In this document: one piece after another, positions 1-11,769 of the stretch
How positions within the stretch are numbered: position 1 is the stretch's first letter
How the letters are laid out: the number at the start of each line of letters is the position of its first letter
Source of the DNA: Favolaschia claudopus
Taxonomy: Eukaryota > Basidiomycota > Agaricomycetes > Agaricales > Mycenaceae
Length of the DNA: 64,000 nucleotides
Direction: 5' to 3'
Assembly: GCA_037176885.1 (NCBI GenBank)
Contig: JAWWNJ010000132.1
Coordinates: 558,001-622,000, forward strand
The notes under the pieces: model-generated
The model's database searches: none
What the model was told of the DNA's origin: nothing
What the model saw: the letters and a program-made list of their open reading frames with translations, nothing else
Made by a program: the position numbers and the translations under genes

Positions 1-1469
1 AGGGCGAAGATGTGGCGTCTCCGATATGAGAAGAATGTGGGTAGTCAAGCCGATGCCGAATTCTCTGGGTTCATTCAGCCGAATTCGAGATATGGAGCTG
101 AAAACATGGTTGAACGTACGGGTTTGAATTGAAACAGATCCATGAAGAATTGCATGCCACAAGGCGCAAGTCTAAGTGGTTTTGGCGAGTATGATCAAGC
201 CTCGTGAGTGGCAAAGAATAAATAAACAAGGAGTCAATGGAGGACGACATTCGGTTATTCCTGGTGTCGTAGACGGACTCGGAGAAGGTATTGCTTGACA
301 ATATGACCAGACTGTGTTCGGGGGCGGAGATCGGGACGGACCGAAGCAGTTTGAAGAACGGCGATCCACAGTCCAGAAATCCGAGCAGCGAAGCGGTTTA
401 TGGTTGAGAGTCGAGCATTGGCAGTTCTACTCTTGCAGATAGAACCTTACAGCGCGGCGCGACGTCGTTTCCAAGTAAAGCCGAATCATCCCTCCTCTGG
501 GCCAGAAGGTCGTCGAAGAGGTTCGAGTCGCTTGGCGCATCCACATCGATTCTTCGAAGTCCAAAGTCAGCGCCGTCTCGGATGCAGCAGGAGAGAATAG
601 GCGCGAACGATTGGCGGGCATTTTTTAAATAGAATTTCCAGCTCTCAAAGACGCGCCTGTGAGCGAGACGGAGCAGAGCTCACGCAGGCTCGCCATGAAA
701 CGACGCGTTATTTGCGTTTATGTACGCGATTGATGGAATGATCGCCGTGACGTGACTTTTTGATGGATCAACATCCTCCTCCTCGTCAACATTCGCTGGC
801 CACGACCTTCAGTCCTCCTCTGGCATCAACGCTCTCGGCGATTGGCTCCCCTCTATGAACTCTTGGCTCAGAGCTGGGTTTCCTCGATGGGGGCTCGAAG
901 CGGCTTGGATGATGAAGATCTCGCATCGCGATTCGCACAAGGCTGGACGTCCGAGTGTCAAGCATACACCCCCAGTTAATGATAGGGACGCTGCATCATG
1001 GGTACAACCGGACTCACCGCCGTACCATGACGCCCTCGTCGGACCCTGCGCCGGTCTTCCATCCATTTCGTCTGCGTTCGTCGCGGATTCGTCCCCAGCT
1101 GGCTTTGGTCGCTACGAGCACTGTGTCGTCACCGTCATCCTGGTATAGGTATCCACATGCGCGCGCCTTCGTCGCCCACCTTCGGCTCGCGGTCCAGCTC
1201 CTCCATGTCCGCTGAGGACCCAGAGAACAGTACTCACACGCGGCCACGACCGGAACCGATGCTCGCTCCTCCCCGATGCGCCGCCCTCCGCGCAGAGCAG
1301 CCAAGGCAGCGCGCGTATGCCGCTCGCGCGGGAGTCGAAGCGCGTGCTGGGGATGGGCGGGACGATGGGCGGATCGGACGTGTCGGGGCATGAGGCGCTG
1401 GAGCTCGATGTGTCGGACCCGGATTCGATATCCCGGACGAGCTGCAGGTGATCCGCTGCCGGCGGTTAC
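1..1469. other. Upstream region of the decayed serine-rich gene; no intact gene
   Basis: No open frame here looks like a conserved protein. From about 855 onward several short plus-strand frames are rich in Pro, Ser and Arg and may be the eroded N-terminal part of the pseudogene that becomes recognisable near 1470, but I cannot align them with confidence. The long minus-strand frame at 1014-1517 is Arg-rich and looks like a composition shadow. Confidence 0.4.
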
Positions 1470-4400
1470 GTCTACTACGGCTGGTACACCCCCTCCGATG
1501 CAGCTTCTGGTTCTCAATTTCGCTCATCACGGGTACATAGACGAGGGGGCGCTGTCGGGTTCTGAGGAGGATACGAAGAAGAGCTTTGACTTTACTGGCG
1601 AGCTGAAGAAGCTTAATGAGTCGGGGGTGTCTGATAGGCGGAGCTTTGTGCAGCAGCTCGAGAATGCGTTTGCGGTATGTCGTTTTTGTTTCTTCTCGTT
1701 CCTGAGTAGTAGAAAGCTGATGTTGTTGTTGTTGTTCTCAAGACGCCGGCCAAGATTGATCTTCGTGGACTGCTTTGTATGGATGTACCACCGCCTGTCC
1801 CTGCACTGCCTCCTACCTTCAAGGCGGATGTGTCTGGGTCGTCTACGTCTTCAACCGAGCAGCTCTCTTCATCATCGGGCTTCACCTCGTCTTCAGGCTT
1901 TGAAATACCTCACTCAGTTTCCCGCCTAATCGATATGAAGGAGCTGACGATGGGAGTCGGGTCTAGCGAGGACGATGACCATTCAATGGACCTCGATGGG
2001 GAATCTGCCTCCCGGCTCTTCGATCATAAAGAGCCTATGCTTCTTCCCGGCTCTGACAGCCTCGCTAGCGACGGTAGGCCACTGCTTGCCGCTCCTCGTC
2101 CTCGTCACATCGCATCTGGACCTTCCGATGGTCAGCTCAATCTCATATTCAAGTTTGGAGGAGAGCTGCCGGCAGAGGAGATAGAGGTGCAGAAACCGAA
2201 GCTCAGACCCGCAGCAGCGAAAAAGCCATTGACGCCCTCCGACATAATCCCTCCGCCTGCTCATGCGCGGGGCTCAGTCGCTCTCATTCCTCATGGAAGA
2301 AGATGATTCCGTCATGAAGTCGATCCTCGCTCACGCTGAGAACCTTCCTCGTCCTCGAGGCAATTCCGATACCAGCATACGCCGTGCAGCGATGGAGAAC
2401 TCTCGCATCTCCATGGCTAGCATACACGCTTGAGACCGCAGTCTGGGATCAGCTTCACGAGTTTGGACTCGTTCAAGGAAGTTCGTCGCGGCTTCGAGTT
2501 CCATAAAAATCGGCCCGCGTTCTATCCGCCGCCTGTTGCGACCAACCGACGAGTCGCGGCGCCACACTTGAAGCAGGAATCTGTCTTTTCGATTGCGTCG
2601 ATCTCTTCGTATGGACATGTCACCAATCCCGGGATCTCTGACCCTTTCGATTACGGATTGGCATGCCCAGTCTTCGGGAACGTCCATCGCTGGAGGACCT
2701 CTCGGTCTCCATGTCCAATTTCGAAAACACCTTTCAGATCATGCGAGATGCGCAGCCCCGCAACCGCGTGGGTAGTGATGCGTCCAGCTCCTACTTCAAT
2801 GTGCCTGTTCCTGGGCAAGCAGCCGTGCGGGGACATCGCCACCGTGAATCGAATTTCCTCGTTTCTTCGCAAGATCCGCTGTGCCGTTTTACAATTACAA
2901 TCGCAGCCATGGCAGCCACCGCCTCAGCAAAAACGATACGAGTACAAGCGGAAGCAGTCTGGCGCATCAGTATGCGAGCGAACGGCGGGCGCGCGGCGTG
3001 GGCGAAGCACCGGCAGAAGTCGTTGGTGGATTCGAGGATGAGCGACGTTTCTGTAGGTCGGCTTGGGCGCCCGGGCGTCGGGGAGAAGATGTTCATGGAT
3101 GTGGATTATGCGCAGCCGCTTACCGCCATTTCGGCGTCCCCACCAGAGAGCCATAGAGAGCTCCGTGATCGCTCTTCCTGGGACTTTCATTGACGGTGAG
3201 CGCCTCTCTGCGGAAGATTCGCTATTCGAGAAGCCGGGTCATCGCTCCTCGATGTCGGAGGACAGCGTTTTTGGATGTCAGTATTCTCATACCTCTCTGG
3301 AGATGGTAAATGACTAACCGTGTCGCATTCAGACGACGACCACCATGTGCCGACTGGTCATCTTCTGCCGCCCCACCAGTTCCGCCCCCTGTCGGTGCTC
3401 AGCTTCAATAACAGGACTGACAGCCGCTAAGGCAAGACGAGACGATGGTCACGGTGCGTCGCGTGCTCTCAGTATCTTGAGATCTATTTTGATCGTTTCT
3501 TCAGATGCTTGGTGGAGGCCATGTGCGGCGCCGCTTCATAGGCTATAATCCGTCGCCCTGTGTACGCGTCGAGAAGCGGAAGCATGCTGCTTTCCAGGAT
3601 CACAGGCTCCCAACAAAGCCCGCCAGCCCTCTACCGCATCCACCTCGTCGTCAAGGTTTGGCGAGGAGCGCATGATTCGCGCTCGGCAGGGGCTCCTCGA
3701 GCGGCAGTCCCTTGAGGAGAGCGCTCTCGTAGCAGAAGGCGAGGATTTTGCATCTTGTGAGTCCATACCATGTCCTTGTCAGCTGCACGCTTATCGTACC
3801 CTACTCTTCTTACAGCGGTATTCACCCGCCCTGCTCCAAGCCCCAACTCCCGTTCTCGCTCATTGACAATGACGACCTCAAGCTCGGGGCGGGGTACGCT
3901 GTTCGTCATCTGCTGAAGGCTCGTCGATGTCGGAGACGGAGGTATCCATGTCCAGTATCGACGTGTCGCACATCAGCCCCATGCTCCCCAACACGACCCA
4001 CCTGATATAGACTTGAGGTCGGATGCGCGCTCGTGGTCGCGGCCATGGACATCGGCGCCGCTACTTGCCTGCTGCGACTCGTGCCTCTCCGTCGTCGGTT
4101 TTCGAGACCATTCAGGAAGAGCGTCCGAGCCCTGCGTCCTCGATCGGTGGATACAAGAGTAGTCCGACCGCTCGCCACGGGACCTTTGTCGTCGATGCGG
4201 GGTTGATGGATCTAAGTGCGGGTGGCGCTGAGTGGCAGGATGTCCTCCGTAAGTACTAGACCCTCAAGAACGAGGTGGAGGATGCTGTGACTGAGAGTCG
4301 GCGGGTTTGGATAGACACCGTTTCTCGTTGTATGCGCTGCAACGTATGTGTCTATGCTACCTCCCTGCGTCCTTATTCTCATGGTTCTTTGCAGCGTTCT

Positions 4401-5210
4401 CGCCCCCCCAAGCATCCTGACGGGATGCAAGCTCTGCTGCAGCACTCGGTCCAGAATTACGGTCCGCTGCCCATAGAGTATGGCCCTCGTCGCGTTCGCT
4501 CACGTACTCAATCGAATGCAGTGAGGTGTAGGTCGGAGCTGCGCGTCATGGAAGTCGGCCCTGCCGTGCTGTGAGTAAAGGTCCACGGACGAGGAGGGAG
4601 GAGGAGGGGCAGGAGGGACAGGTGTACGAGGAAGGAAGGAAGGTGAGGGTGAAGAGAAGGGGGTCAGGCGAGAAGAATGGAAGGGCGGCTAATGCGGGGG
4701 ACAGTCTCGAAGCGTCCGCGTCCTCGTCGAAATCCGCGTGCGCGTCAACGCTTTGCCACGTCTGTGTCGGATGCGGGGCGGGGTACTCGTCGAGGTGCGA
4801 GAGGCGGTGAGGAAGGGGATGGATGGATGTGTGGCACGGAGGAGCTGAAGGAGAGTGTGAAGGAGACGCGTCAGCGGCGGCGAGGTGGACGATTTGCGAG
4901 GATGGAAGGAACAGACGAGGGAGGGGTAACCTATACGAGACACGCTGCTTTCTCGTACGAAGTGCGTGGATGAGGTGGAGCACGGCGCCAGCGGCAGTGC
5001 GGTGGAGTCTGAATGAGAGGAGGGCGGTGAGGGGCGAAGGTGGAGGAGGGGAGGCCGGGATGGGCGTTCAGCACCAGGTGCTGATGGGGCGGAGGACGGT
5101 CTACGTGTCGACGCGGGTCCTTGCGGGTATACTCGAAGTGGAGAGTCAGGATTCGGGGGTGTTGGTGTTAGCAAGAAATTATGGGCGTCGAGAGCGGCGG
5201 GTGTGCTAGC
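1470..5210 (+). pseudogene. Frameshifted serine-rich Agaricomycete protein of unknown function
   Basis: Collinear pieces of one protein appear in changing plus-strand frames. They include KKSFDFTGELKKLNESG near 1590, a clean intron at 1675-1742 leading into TPAKIDLRGLLCMDVPPP, then PSDGQLNLIFKFGGELP (about 2125), EVRRGFEFHKNRPAFYPPP (about 2480), ESVFSIASISSYGH (about 2580), MPSLRERPSLEDLSVSM (2663), RMIRARQGLLERQSLEES (about 3672) and GMQALLQHSVQNYGPLP (about 4424). A second plausible intron lies at about 3280-3332. At least six single-base frame changes and a TGA near 2430 separate them. From memory these blocks belong to a large, low-complexity protein conserved in mushrooms; its function is unknown to me. 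The 3' limit beyond 4530 is uncertain because only Arg-rich sequence remains. Intact reading frames elsewhere in the window argue against sequencing error as the general cause. Confidence 0.7.
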
Positions 5211-5456
5211 GTAATCGTGTGCCTTTGTTCCCGGCCGATTGCAACGTCCCGTCTTTGGGTGCGAGCTGCTGGCGCCATGGAATCGTCCTACGGGAGGGGA
5301 AGAGCGTCGCCGAGTTCCTTGGTGTCGTTACAGTGGTGCGCGGGATGCAATTATCTCTGTCTGCGCATGTAGAATGACACAGTTTCACGTTGTAGCTACT
5401 ATAGTCTCTCAAAGCCAGCCTTCAACACCTTTGACCTCGTACCTCGATCGTGTTGA

Positions 5457-5536
5457 AGTCTGTTTTTAAGATCAAGGCCGTGTAAAAGGAGTGGAATTTG
5501 AATTATATAATCTTTGGTGGCGGTGTCTTACGGCAG
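5457..5536 (+). repeat. Left terminal inverted repeat of the DUF6589/helicase element
   Basis: It begins AGTCTGTTTTTAAGATC and matches the reverse complement of 11602-11681, which begins AGTCCGTTTTTAAGATC. The match runs about 70-80 bp with only a few substitutions and a 2-base indel in the A-run after GGCCGTGT. It contains the TATA-like palindrome TTATATAA at 5503-5510, about 130 bp before the ATG at 5639. Confidence 0.85.
5503..5510 (+). promoter_or_regulatory. TATA-like palindrome inside the left TIR
   Basis: TTATATAA lies about 130 bp upstream of the DUF6589 ATG. The same word occurs in the right TIR about 137 bp upstream of the helicase ATG. A promoter role is inferred from position and symmetry only. 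Confidence 0.45.
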
Positions 5537-5638
5537 CAGCTTCTCTTCTCTTCCTCCCATTCACGACGCGTCCTGCCTAGATTCCTGGACCCTCTGTACC
5601 CTCTCTACTGTACTGCGACTTTATATATCATCCATTCA

Positions 5639-8600
5639 ATGGATTCCGGCTCCAATCTGCCCCCAGTTCCCCCGAAACGAGCATATAACAGGCTGAAATA
5701 TCGACCATTAAACCCGACCCCATCTATACCCGTTCCACCGTCCAACGCTGAACTCTATCGAGCGGATCCGTCGTCTTGGACGCCCCCACCCCCCACCTTT
5801 TACCAATCCTGACCCAGATTTTCCTCACCAACAACCGCGCAGGCCTACGGCCGCCGAGACAGCCGCTCAGAATTTAGCAAAGAAATTTGAGGCTATGGAT
5901 TCTTTCCTCAAGGACTCTCCTTTTGATTCTATCGGAGATATGCTGGCTATTCTGTTTCATAACCGCGCTCGAGACCAGCCGGATCCCCGTGCTCCACGCA
6001 CGCTCATTCTGTCGCGCTGTTTCTTCGCGGGCGTACCAATGTCAAGATGTCTGACATCCTGCCTCTCATTTACCGGCATCGCTGTAGCTTCCCGGCGAAG
6101 GATTCGCCACGCGTTGACGAGCGCGGATGCATGTTTTCCACCACAACCGAACCCGACTCTCTTCACCATGCTCGTCCTTTCCTTTCGACTTGGGCAACCA
6201 GACTTGTTGCGGCTGAGGCTCGGAAAGCAGATTGGATTTGCTACGGTTGAGGATCCAGATGATGACGAATCTCATGTTCGCCTGCGCGCGTCGAGTAACG
6301 GTAGCGGATACACCACGGCGCACGTTGTTACTTGGAACGACTTCGCGAACTTTAGTGTTGAGGCTCTGGCCGAAAAGTTCTTGGCAAAGCTCAGTCTACC
6401 TATGTTCCTCACCAATTCATGGCGGCGCCGAAAGTTGATGGAGATTTTTTCGTGCGGAAACGGCGTCCGCATCCCATGGTACGTCGCGGTTTTTGATAAA
6501 TGGTTGGAGCTCATGTGCCGAATAGATTCAAGTTGCCGCGTTGGGCTCCTTCATCCTTTCCCGGAATCCTTACGCAACCGGCTATTTCGCCATGCTTTTC
6601 GGCATCTGGCACTTTGCTTGCAAGTCTCACGTCGATATCAAACGAATATATGTCGCCTGGGCAATTGTGTGCAGATCAGACTGCTCGGACGGCACTGATC
6701 TCCATGACTGACGCAGATACCGCTGAAATGCGAGCGGAGACCGAAGCTGCTAACATTCGCGGAGAGGTGGAGCACGCGACTATTCTAGATAACGTGCAGG
6801 AATACGACTATGTCTACGAGCAAGGCATTGGTCGCCACAGCCGTATGAAGGTCGGAACTGCGGCGACCAAAATCTCCTTGCATGGCTGTGCCCCCCGGAG
6901 CTTTAGTGCGAGCGACTATCATGCTCGTGTCGCTCTCAAGGAACGGCGAAACCTGACGGTACATTCCCTTTTCGACGACATTGATTGGGATCACCAAGAT
7001 CAGGTTCAACGTCTGCACTGGGCGCGAGTGCTTGTCGATTTTGCTTCGCCGCTCAACCCTCTCCGCAAACAGATCATATCCCGCTTCCGCACCTCCCCCA
7101 TTGCCAAGAGGCGCATGCCCGATGACCGCCCGCGCACAAAATTTCAACCTCTCATGCTCAATTCCGAGTGCGAAACTGAAGCTCATGGGATGAAGCGCGC
7201 AATCGAGGACTTCGAACACCAAATTGGCGTAGATGCTGAGAAGTATCCAGACCTCCTCCACTGGGTGCGCGGCGATGGCGCATCATACTATCAAATCCTC
7301 CGGCTTTCACGCTACTGCGCGGTTCCTGGCGACTTCCGCAACAAAATTACAACTCCCGAGGTTTGGCATACAGGCGCTACCAACCTCAACTGTCTGGCCG
7401 AAAATCACTACGGACCGGCAACATCGTCAGATCCATCATCACTCTCCAAAGCCTCAGGCTGCGCTGGGTTGAAACGACCTTCAAACGTCAAGAAATGCGA
7501 CTACTACCCTACTGTTCGCAATCTTACGTTGATTTGGGAGGCTCATGTGCTCGATTGCTGGCGGTAAGTCCTCGACTGTTGTTTAAAGCTTGAACTGACT
7601 CTTAACACAGTGTCTTCTTCGATACCGACGACCTCGAAAAATATTTCCAGGACCTTAAGAACCGAGATCAGCTCCCCGATCTCGAGTACATCCTCGATTC
7701 CGCCTCCACTCTCGTCGACCGGTACACATCACAGGCAGCGATCCAAAACTCAATGCGTACTGTGGATTCCGTTGGCACGCATAATCCGAACCCAATTAGT
7801 ATCGGAAGTCCTTGGAACGGACCTGGTAATTCGGGTGTTCGAAATCAAGCGTAGATCTTTTTCCCTTTCTCGAGAACATCACTGAATCGTTCACGTTTTG
7901 ACCAGCCAAGGAACTCCGGACCAGCCAAAAGTACATGAAGAAAAACCTGGCTTCACCGGTGACCGTGTACTGCGAAACAGCCAGATATTTTTGGCGGAAT
8001 TCGGCTGGTGGCTAGAAATGGCTTGGGCGGTGCCTGAAGGCGATATCGGCAGAGTTTGGGAAATATTCAAAGTGAGTTGATGTGTACATTGCGCTGGCAG
8101 ATTGACAATCGAACCTTTTAGATTTGGATTTTCGTCTTCGCAGGCTCATCCCACCAGAACTATGTGAAGTATTTGTTGGAGATGTATTGTCTCTTGAGAT
8201 ACGAGGCCTCAACAGGACTTCACGACGCGATACTCGATAATTTATTGGTCAAAGTCAAAGACGAACTCGGAAACTATATACCTGGCGACCTCCAACAAGA
8301 GCACTACAACCTCTGGTTGCAAGACATGTCCCGACGTCATGGAGGCGAGTTTGATGATCCCTTCTTCCGCAAAACGATATCCCCAAATGTAGAGCACTTC
8401 CTTCGATTCAAGGAAGAAATCGAATCAGCTTTCAACCTTCGTCGCCGGAGCAAAATTCACACTGCTCCGCACCAACGAGCCGAAATGCAGCTTCTGCTCA
8501 GACTTTTCAAGGAAGAAGAGGTTCATTTATTCCGGGCTGGTCGTTCGATGGGACATGCGGCCGTAAATCAACTCGCTCGTGGCTGTCGAAAGCTGGAGGG

Positions 8601-9189
8601 AGGAAAATTAGCTGCTTTTATCAAGGAGACGACCAGTTTGGGAGAGTTCTTTCAGGAAATGGAGCGGCACCATGCTCACACACCAGATCCGACTGAACCC
8701 AATGCCCCGAATTCCACGTCCACACTGCACGAAGCCGAACCGAATGCGAATGAACGCGAACCCCGAGTAGATGAAGACCTCAGACCAGATGAACCCGACC
8801 CCATGTCGGACGAGGAGTTCATGCTCAACGAACAGAACCACACAGCGGACGACCAGGACATCAGATCTGATTCCCCAACTCCGAGCACGTCCAGTGGTGA
8901 GCATTCAAGCTCTCATTCCACCACTTCCTCCCGCGCCAGCAATCGCAGCATCGCCTCTGTTGAATCGATTATCAATGAAGTGGATCCAAACGAACCCGAA
9001 AACGATGGTGTAGATATGTCGGATGCTACCCTCTTCAGCGGTTCTCAGGCGGTGATGTACGTGGACGAAGAGTTTGGTTTGCAGCACGACGAAGATGATG
9101 AGGAAGAGGAAATTCAGGAGGAGTCAGTCGAGCAGGAGGACGACGACGATGACGAAGGGGACGCCGATTTTCTTGAGACTGATGTATGA
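5639..9189 (+). pseudogene. DUF6589-domain protein gene, 5' half decayed, 3' half nearly intact
   Basis: The translation follows the basidiomycete DUF6589 family end to end. Recognisable blocks: an N-terminal Pro-rich start at 5639, FLRGRTNVKMSDILPLIYRH (6023), VRKRRPHPM joined across a clean 47-nt intron (6479-6525) to IQVAALGSFILSRN, ATGYFAMLFGIWHFACKSHV (6580), QTARTALISM, LHWARVLVDF, LLHWVRGDGASYYQI, then AEFGWWLEMAWAVPEGDIGR, PNVEHFLRFKEEIESAF, RSMGHAAVNQLARG and an acidic Asp/Glu-rich tail. Other clean introns are 7564-7610, 7851-7905 and 8072-8121. Seven or so single-base frame shifts break the frame, at about 5790, 6000, 6218, 6410, 6648, 6672 and between 7930 and 7975, several in homopolymers. 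Biochemical function of DUF6589 is unknown to me; the tight pairing with a helicase inside TIRs suggests a role in mobility (inference). Confidence 0.8.
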
Positions 9190-9249
9190 ATACCCTTCAT
9201 TGCTATCAGTAATGTACATGCTGCGAGGAAACAGAGATATTCAAAACAA

Positions 9250-11493
9250 TTATGATCTCGCCTGCCTCACTCGCTTCTGATATCCGGGCCCGTAATCCTT
9301 GCTTATTTCTGTGACCGTTCGCCGGTCCGATTTGGTCGTCGCAATATTCGTCACTTGCTCAAGAGCTTGCCGTTTCCGCGGGCGAGCCGTAGGCACCGAT
9401 AGCGATTCCGGGAAAGTGTTGTCGGGTTCGTCTGATATCCTGGCCGCAAAAATTTCTCCTTGTTCCGCTTCGTTGTCTCCTGCACCATCTTCATCCTCTT
9501 CATCATGATCATCAGGTACCTCGGAATCGTAGACGTCGTTCTTTCGTTTTCGAGACTTTCGCGTCTCCCTTGCTTTGCGATTCTTGTTTAATCGAGCTTT
9601 CTCTCGGCGATCGTTAATCTTCTGCTGAATTTTAGTAACGACATTATATAGGGAGGGAGTGTGTGTTGGGTGGTGATACCACTGGTGCGCAGAAACGATC
9701 ATGTCTAGATCGGCTGGCGATGAAATAGACAATATTCTAGCAAGGATAGCGTCTTGGATCGAGGACGGAAGAAAGAGGGTGAGTGGATGGTGCCGAAACC
9801 TTCCAGAACGCTGTTCCTGTCTGAGTAAATCCCCACGAAACGATTTGAGGCAAGAAAGAGCCATCTCCTGCTCCTTCTTCGTCAACTTTGTGCCAACCGC
9901 AACGCGAGGTCGAGAGGCAGGAGTTAGCATGGGAAATAATGCGGAAGAGGCTGGAGCGGTGAACTCAATGGTTTCATCCGAGCGCTTGAGGCAAAGGGAG
10001 CAGGGGAGCAATCGTTTGGCAGCTATACAGTCCTCGGTCGAAGTTTCTACTGGGGGATTGGCGTAATGTTTGTTGTTTTTCAACCAGGAATTGAGCAAGA
10101 ACAAGTTCCATCGGTGGGGGTGGCTTCTTTACTCGGGTTGTCTTTCCGTTCGCTGGTTTGGGCCGGCTGGAAATGACCGCAGTACCTGTCATGTCCAAGG
10201 ATCAACAAATTGCGCCAAGACCTCGATATGAAATTACCGTTCAATTGTTTCGTCGCAGCTGTGATGGAACTCAACTGGACCAAAAACACACCACGCCCAA
10301 GTGAGCCCTGAATTCGTACTCCTCGTCCCAAGTGCTGTATTCCATTATTGAACGTTCGAGGTACAGTGAGCAGAATGTTGTCCAGCAGCGATAGGCAATT
10401 GATCCCGTTCGAAAAAGCGATAGTCGCGACGATTATTTGACAGTGAGGGTCGTTGTCCATGAGCCAGATAGTCTTCTCGTTATATTTAGCTGGGCATAGG
10501 CTGTCGTACATGCGGATCCGGCGAAACTTGTTTGTGTTCGAAGTTTGCAATCTCCAGATGTACACGAAAACGCGAAAAACGAGGTCGATAGTCGGGCAGA
10601 GAATGGATAGTTTACGACCACTGTTTATGTAGGGCAAGAGATCCGGGAAGTCCTCTCCGCCGATGCCATGTGTTAAAGTCTGCATGACAAGCTGTACGTT
10701 TGGGCGCTCATTCGATCGTCGGATAAGATGGAAAGCGCCTGGAAAGAGGCCGAGAGAGTTACAGATAGCGGATGTTTCGGGTCCTGGAGCAAGAGTGGCG
10801 GAGAGAGCGACAATGGCGGTAGAGGGAGGAAAGCGACCGCGGAAGAAGAGCCCAATAGTGTTGAAAGCGATGCAAAAATCTGCCCCCCACTCCCGTATCA
10901 AATGTACCTCGTCCACGGCAGCGAAGAGCAATTTCGAACGGAATACAGGAGAATCTGAGATGACGCGCCATTCTTTGTCTTGTAGATGTTCTGGGTCCAC
11001 GCAGATGACCTGCCATTTTGTACCGGACTTTATGAGAGAAGTCAGATCGTTTCCGGCGCGTCGTGCGTCAGCCAATGACTCGCGGCAGTACGCAAACCCA
11101 TGGATTCCGAGTTTTGACAGTTCAAAGACCTGTAAGGGTGCGCCATTTAGATGTGAAGGTGCAGAGCCACTGTCGACGCACAATATTATTAGCAAGTCCC
11201 TTCGTTGGGGTGACGACAATTCCCATTGGTCCAATGCGCGTGTCGAGTCCTCGAGGATAAAGATGCGGATTTGAGTTATATTCGTTGAGAACTAGCAAGG
11301 GAACCGAGAACGCTGCCGATTTTCCGTCGCCTGTTGCCGTGCAGCATAGGATATCATCTCCATCGAGAAGCGGTGCGACAAGATCCAGCTGAAATGGACG
11401 AAGTCCTTGCGTCCAGGCGGGTATGACCTTCTTTACGATGCTGTTGATAGTTTCGCGGCCGATTTCGTCCTTCCAGAGGGGTCTAGAAGGCAT
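9250..11493 (-). CDS. RecQ-like DEVH-box helicase of the TIR element (one probable frameshift)
   Basis: Three exons: 11493-11182, 11129-10238 and 10185-9250, with two 52-nt GT-AG introns (11130-11181, 10186-10237). Exon 1 begins MPSRPLWKDE and holds the Walker A motif TATGDGKSA (about residues 52-60). Exon 2 holds the DEVH box (177-180), the SAT motif (214-216), ERPNVQLVMQTL and the motif V-like AFSNGINCLSLL. The motif VI region reads QHLGRGVRIQGSLGRG, which departs from the usual QxxGRxGR and may affect ATP hydrolysis. The last exon carries NPPVETSTEDCIAAKRLLPC, Cys residues that may bind zinc, and an acidic/basic tail. At about 10066-10085 the frame must shift by one base between LAQFLVE and the NPPVE block, in an A-rich run with no usable intron, so this copy may be truncated. 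The gene runs inward from the right TIR and converges on the DUF6589 gene. Confidence 0.8.
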
Positions 11494-11601
11494 CTAAGAA
11501 GGGGCCCATGTATAGTTGAAGAGTAGCAGGTAGAATATACAAGTAATAGCTGAAAACGCGTGGATAGAAACAAGAAAGATGAAGAGCGAAGGCAAGACGC
11601 G

Positions 11602-11681
11602 TGATGCCGTCATGCACCGCCACCAAAAATTATATAATCCAAATCCCACTCCTTACACGGCCTTGATCTTAAAAACGGACT
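11602..11681 (-). repeat. Right terminal inverted repeat of the DUF6589/helicase element
   Basis: Inverted partner of 5457-5536. It carries TTATATAA at 11630-11637, about 137 bp upstream of the helicase ATG at 11493, matching the spacing on the other side. At the second copy (63866 onward) only the outermost TAGTCCGTTT remains; about 86 bp of the repeat is missing. Confidence 0.85.
11630..11637 (-). promoter_or_regulatory. TATA-like palindrome inside the right TIR
   Basis: TTATATAA about 137 bp before the helicase start codon at 11493, mirroring the left TIR. It is missing from the copy at the right edge of the window because the deletion there removes it. Confidence 0.45.
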
Positions 11682-11769
11682 AATAGAAACAAGTCGTACA
11701 AACTGGCCACAACAAAGAATTTTTTTCCACCCACTTCCATGAACTTCTGGCGCTCCCTGATACTGAACC

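Larger units (their letters stand above)
5457..11681. mobile_element. Two-gene TIR element: DUF6589 gene convergent with RecQ-like helicase
   Basis: The segment is bounded by near-identical inverted repeats of about 80 bp (5457-5536 and 11602-11681). It contains exactly two protein families, read inward from the two ends and meeting tail to tail with only 60 bp between stop codons (9189 and 9250). I infer a transposable unit from the TIRs, from the second copy of the helicase end at 63866-64000, and from the absence of unrelated genes inside. No target-site duplication is evident: the left flank reads ...cgtgttga and the right flank aatagaaac. The DUF6589 gene is damaged, so this copy is probably not autonomous. 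I know of no established transposon superfamily with this gene pair, but have not searched. Confidence 0.65.

Noticed and set aside
1470..9189. Explaining all frame changes as sequencing errors
   Set aside because: Intact long frames and eleven-exon genes elsewhere in the window (P450, C2H2 gene, 856-aa gene) splice without a single error, so a high error rate is unlikely, though individual sites remain unverified.
5440..11700. Target-site duplication flanking the TIR element
   Set aside because: Bases on the two sides (cgtgttga and aatagaaac) do not match at any length tried.
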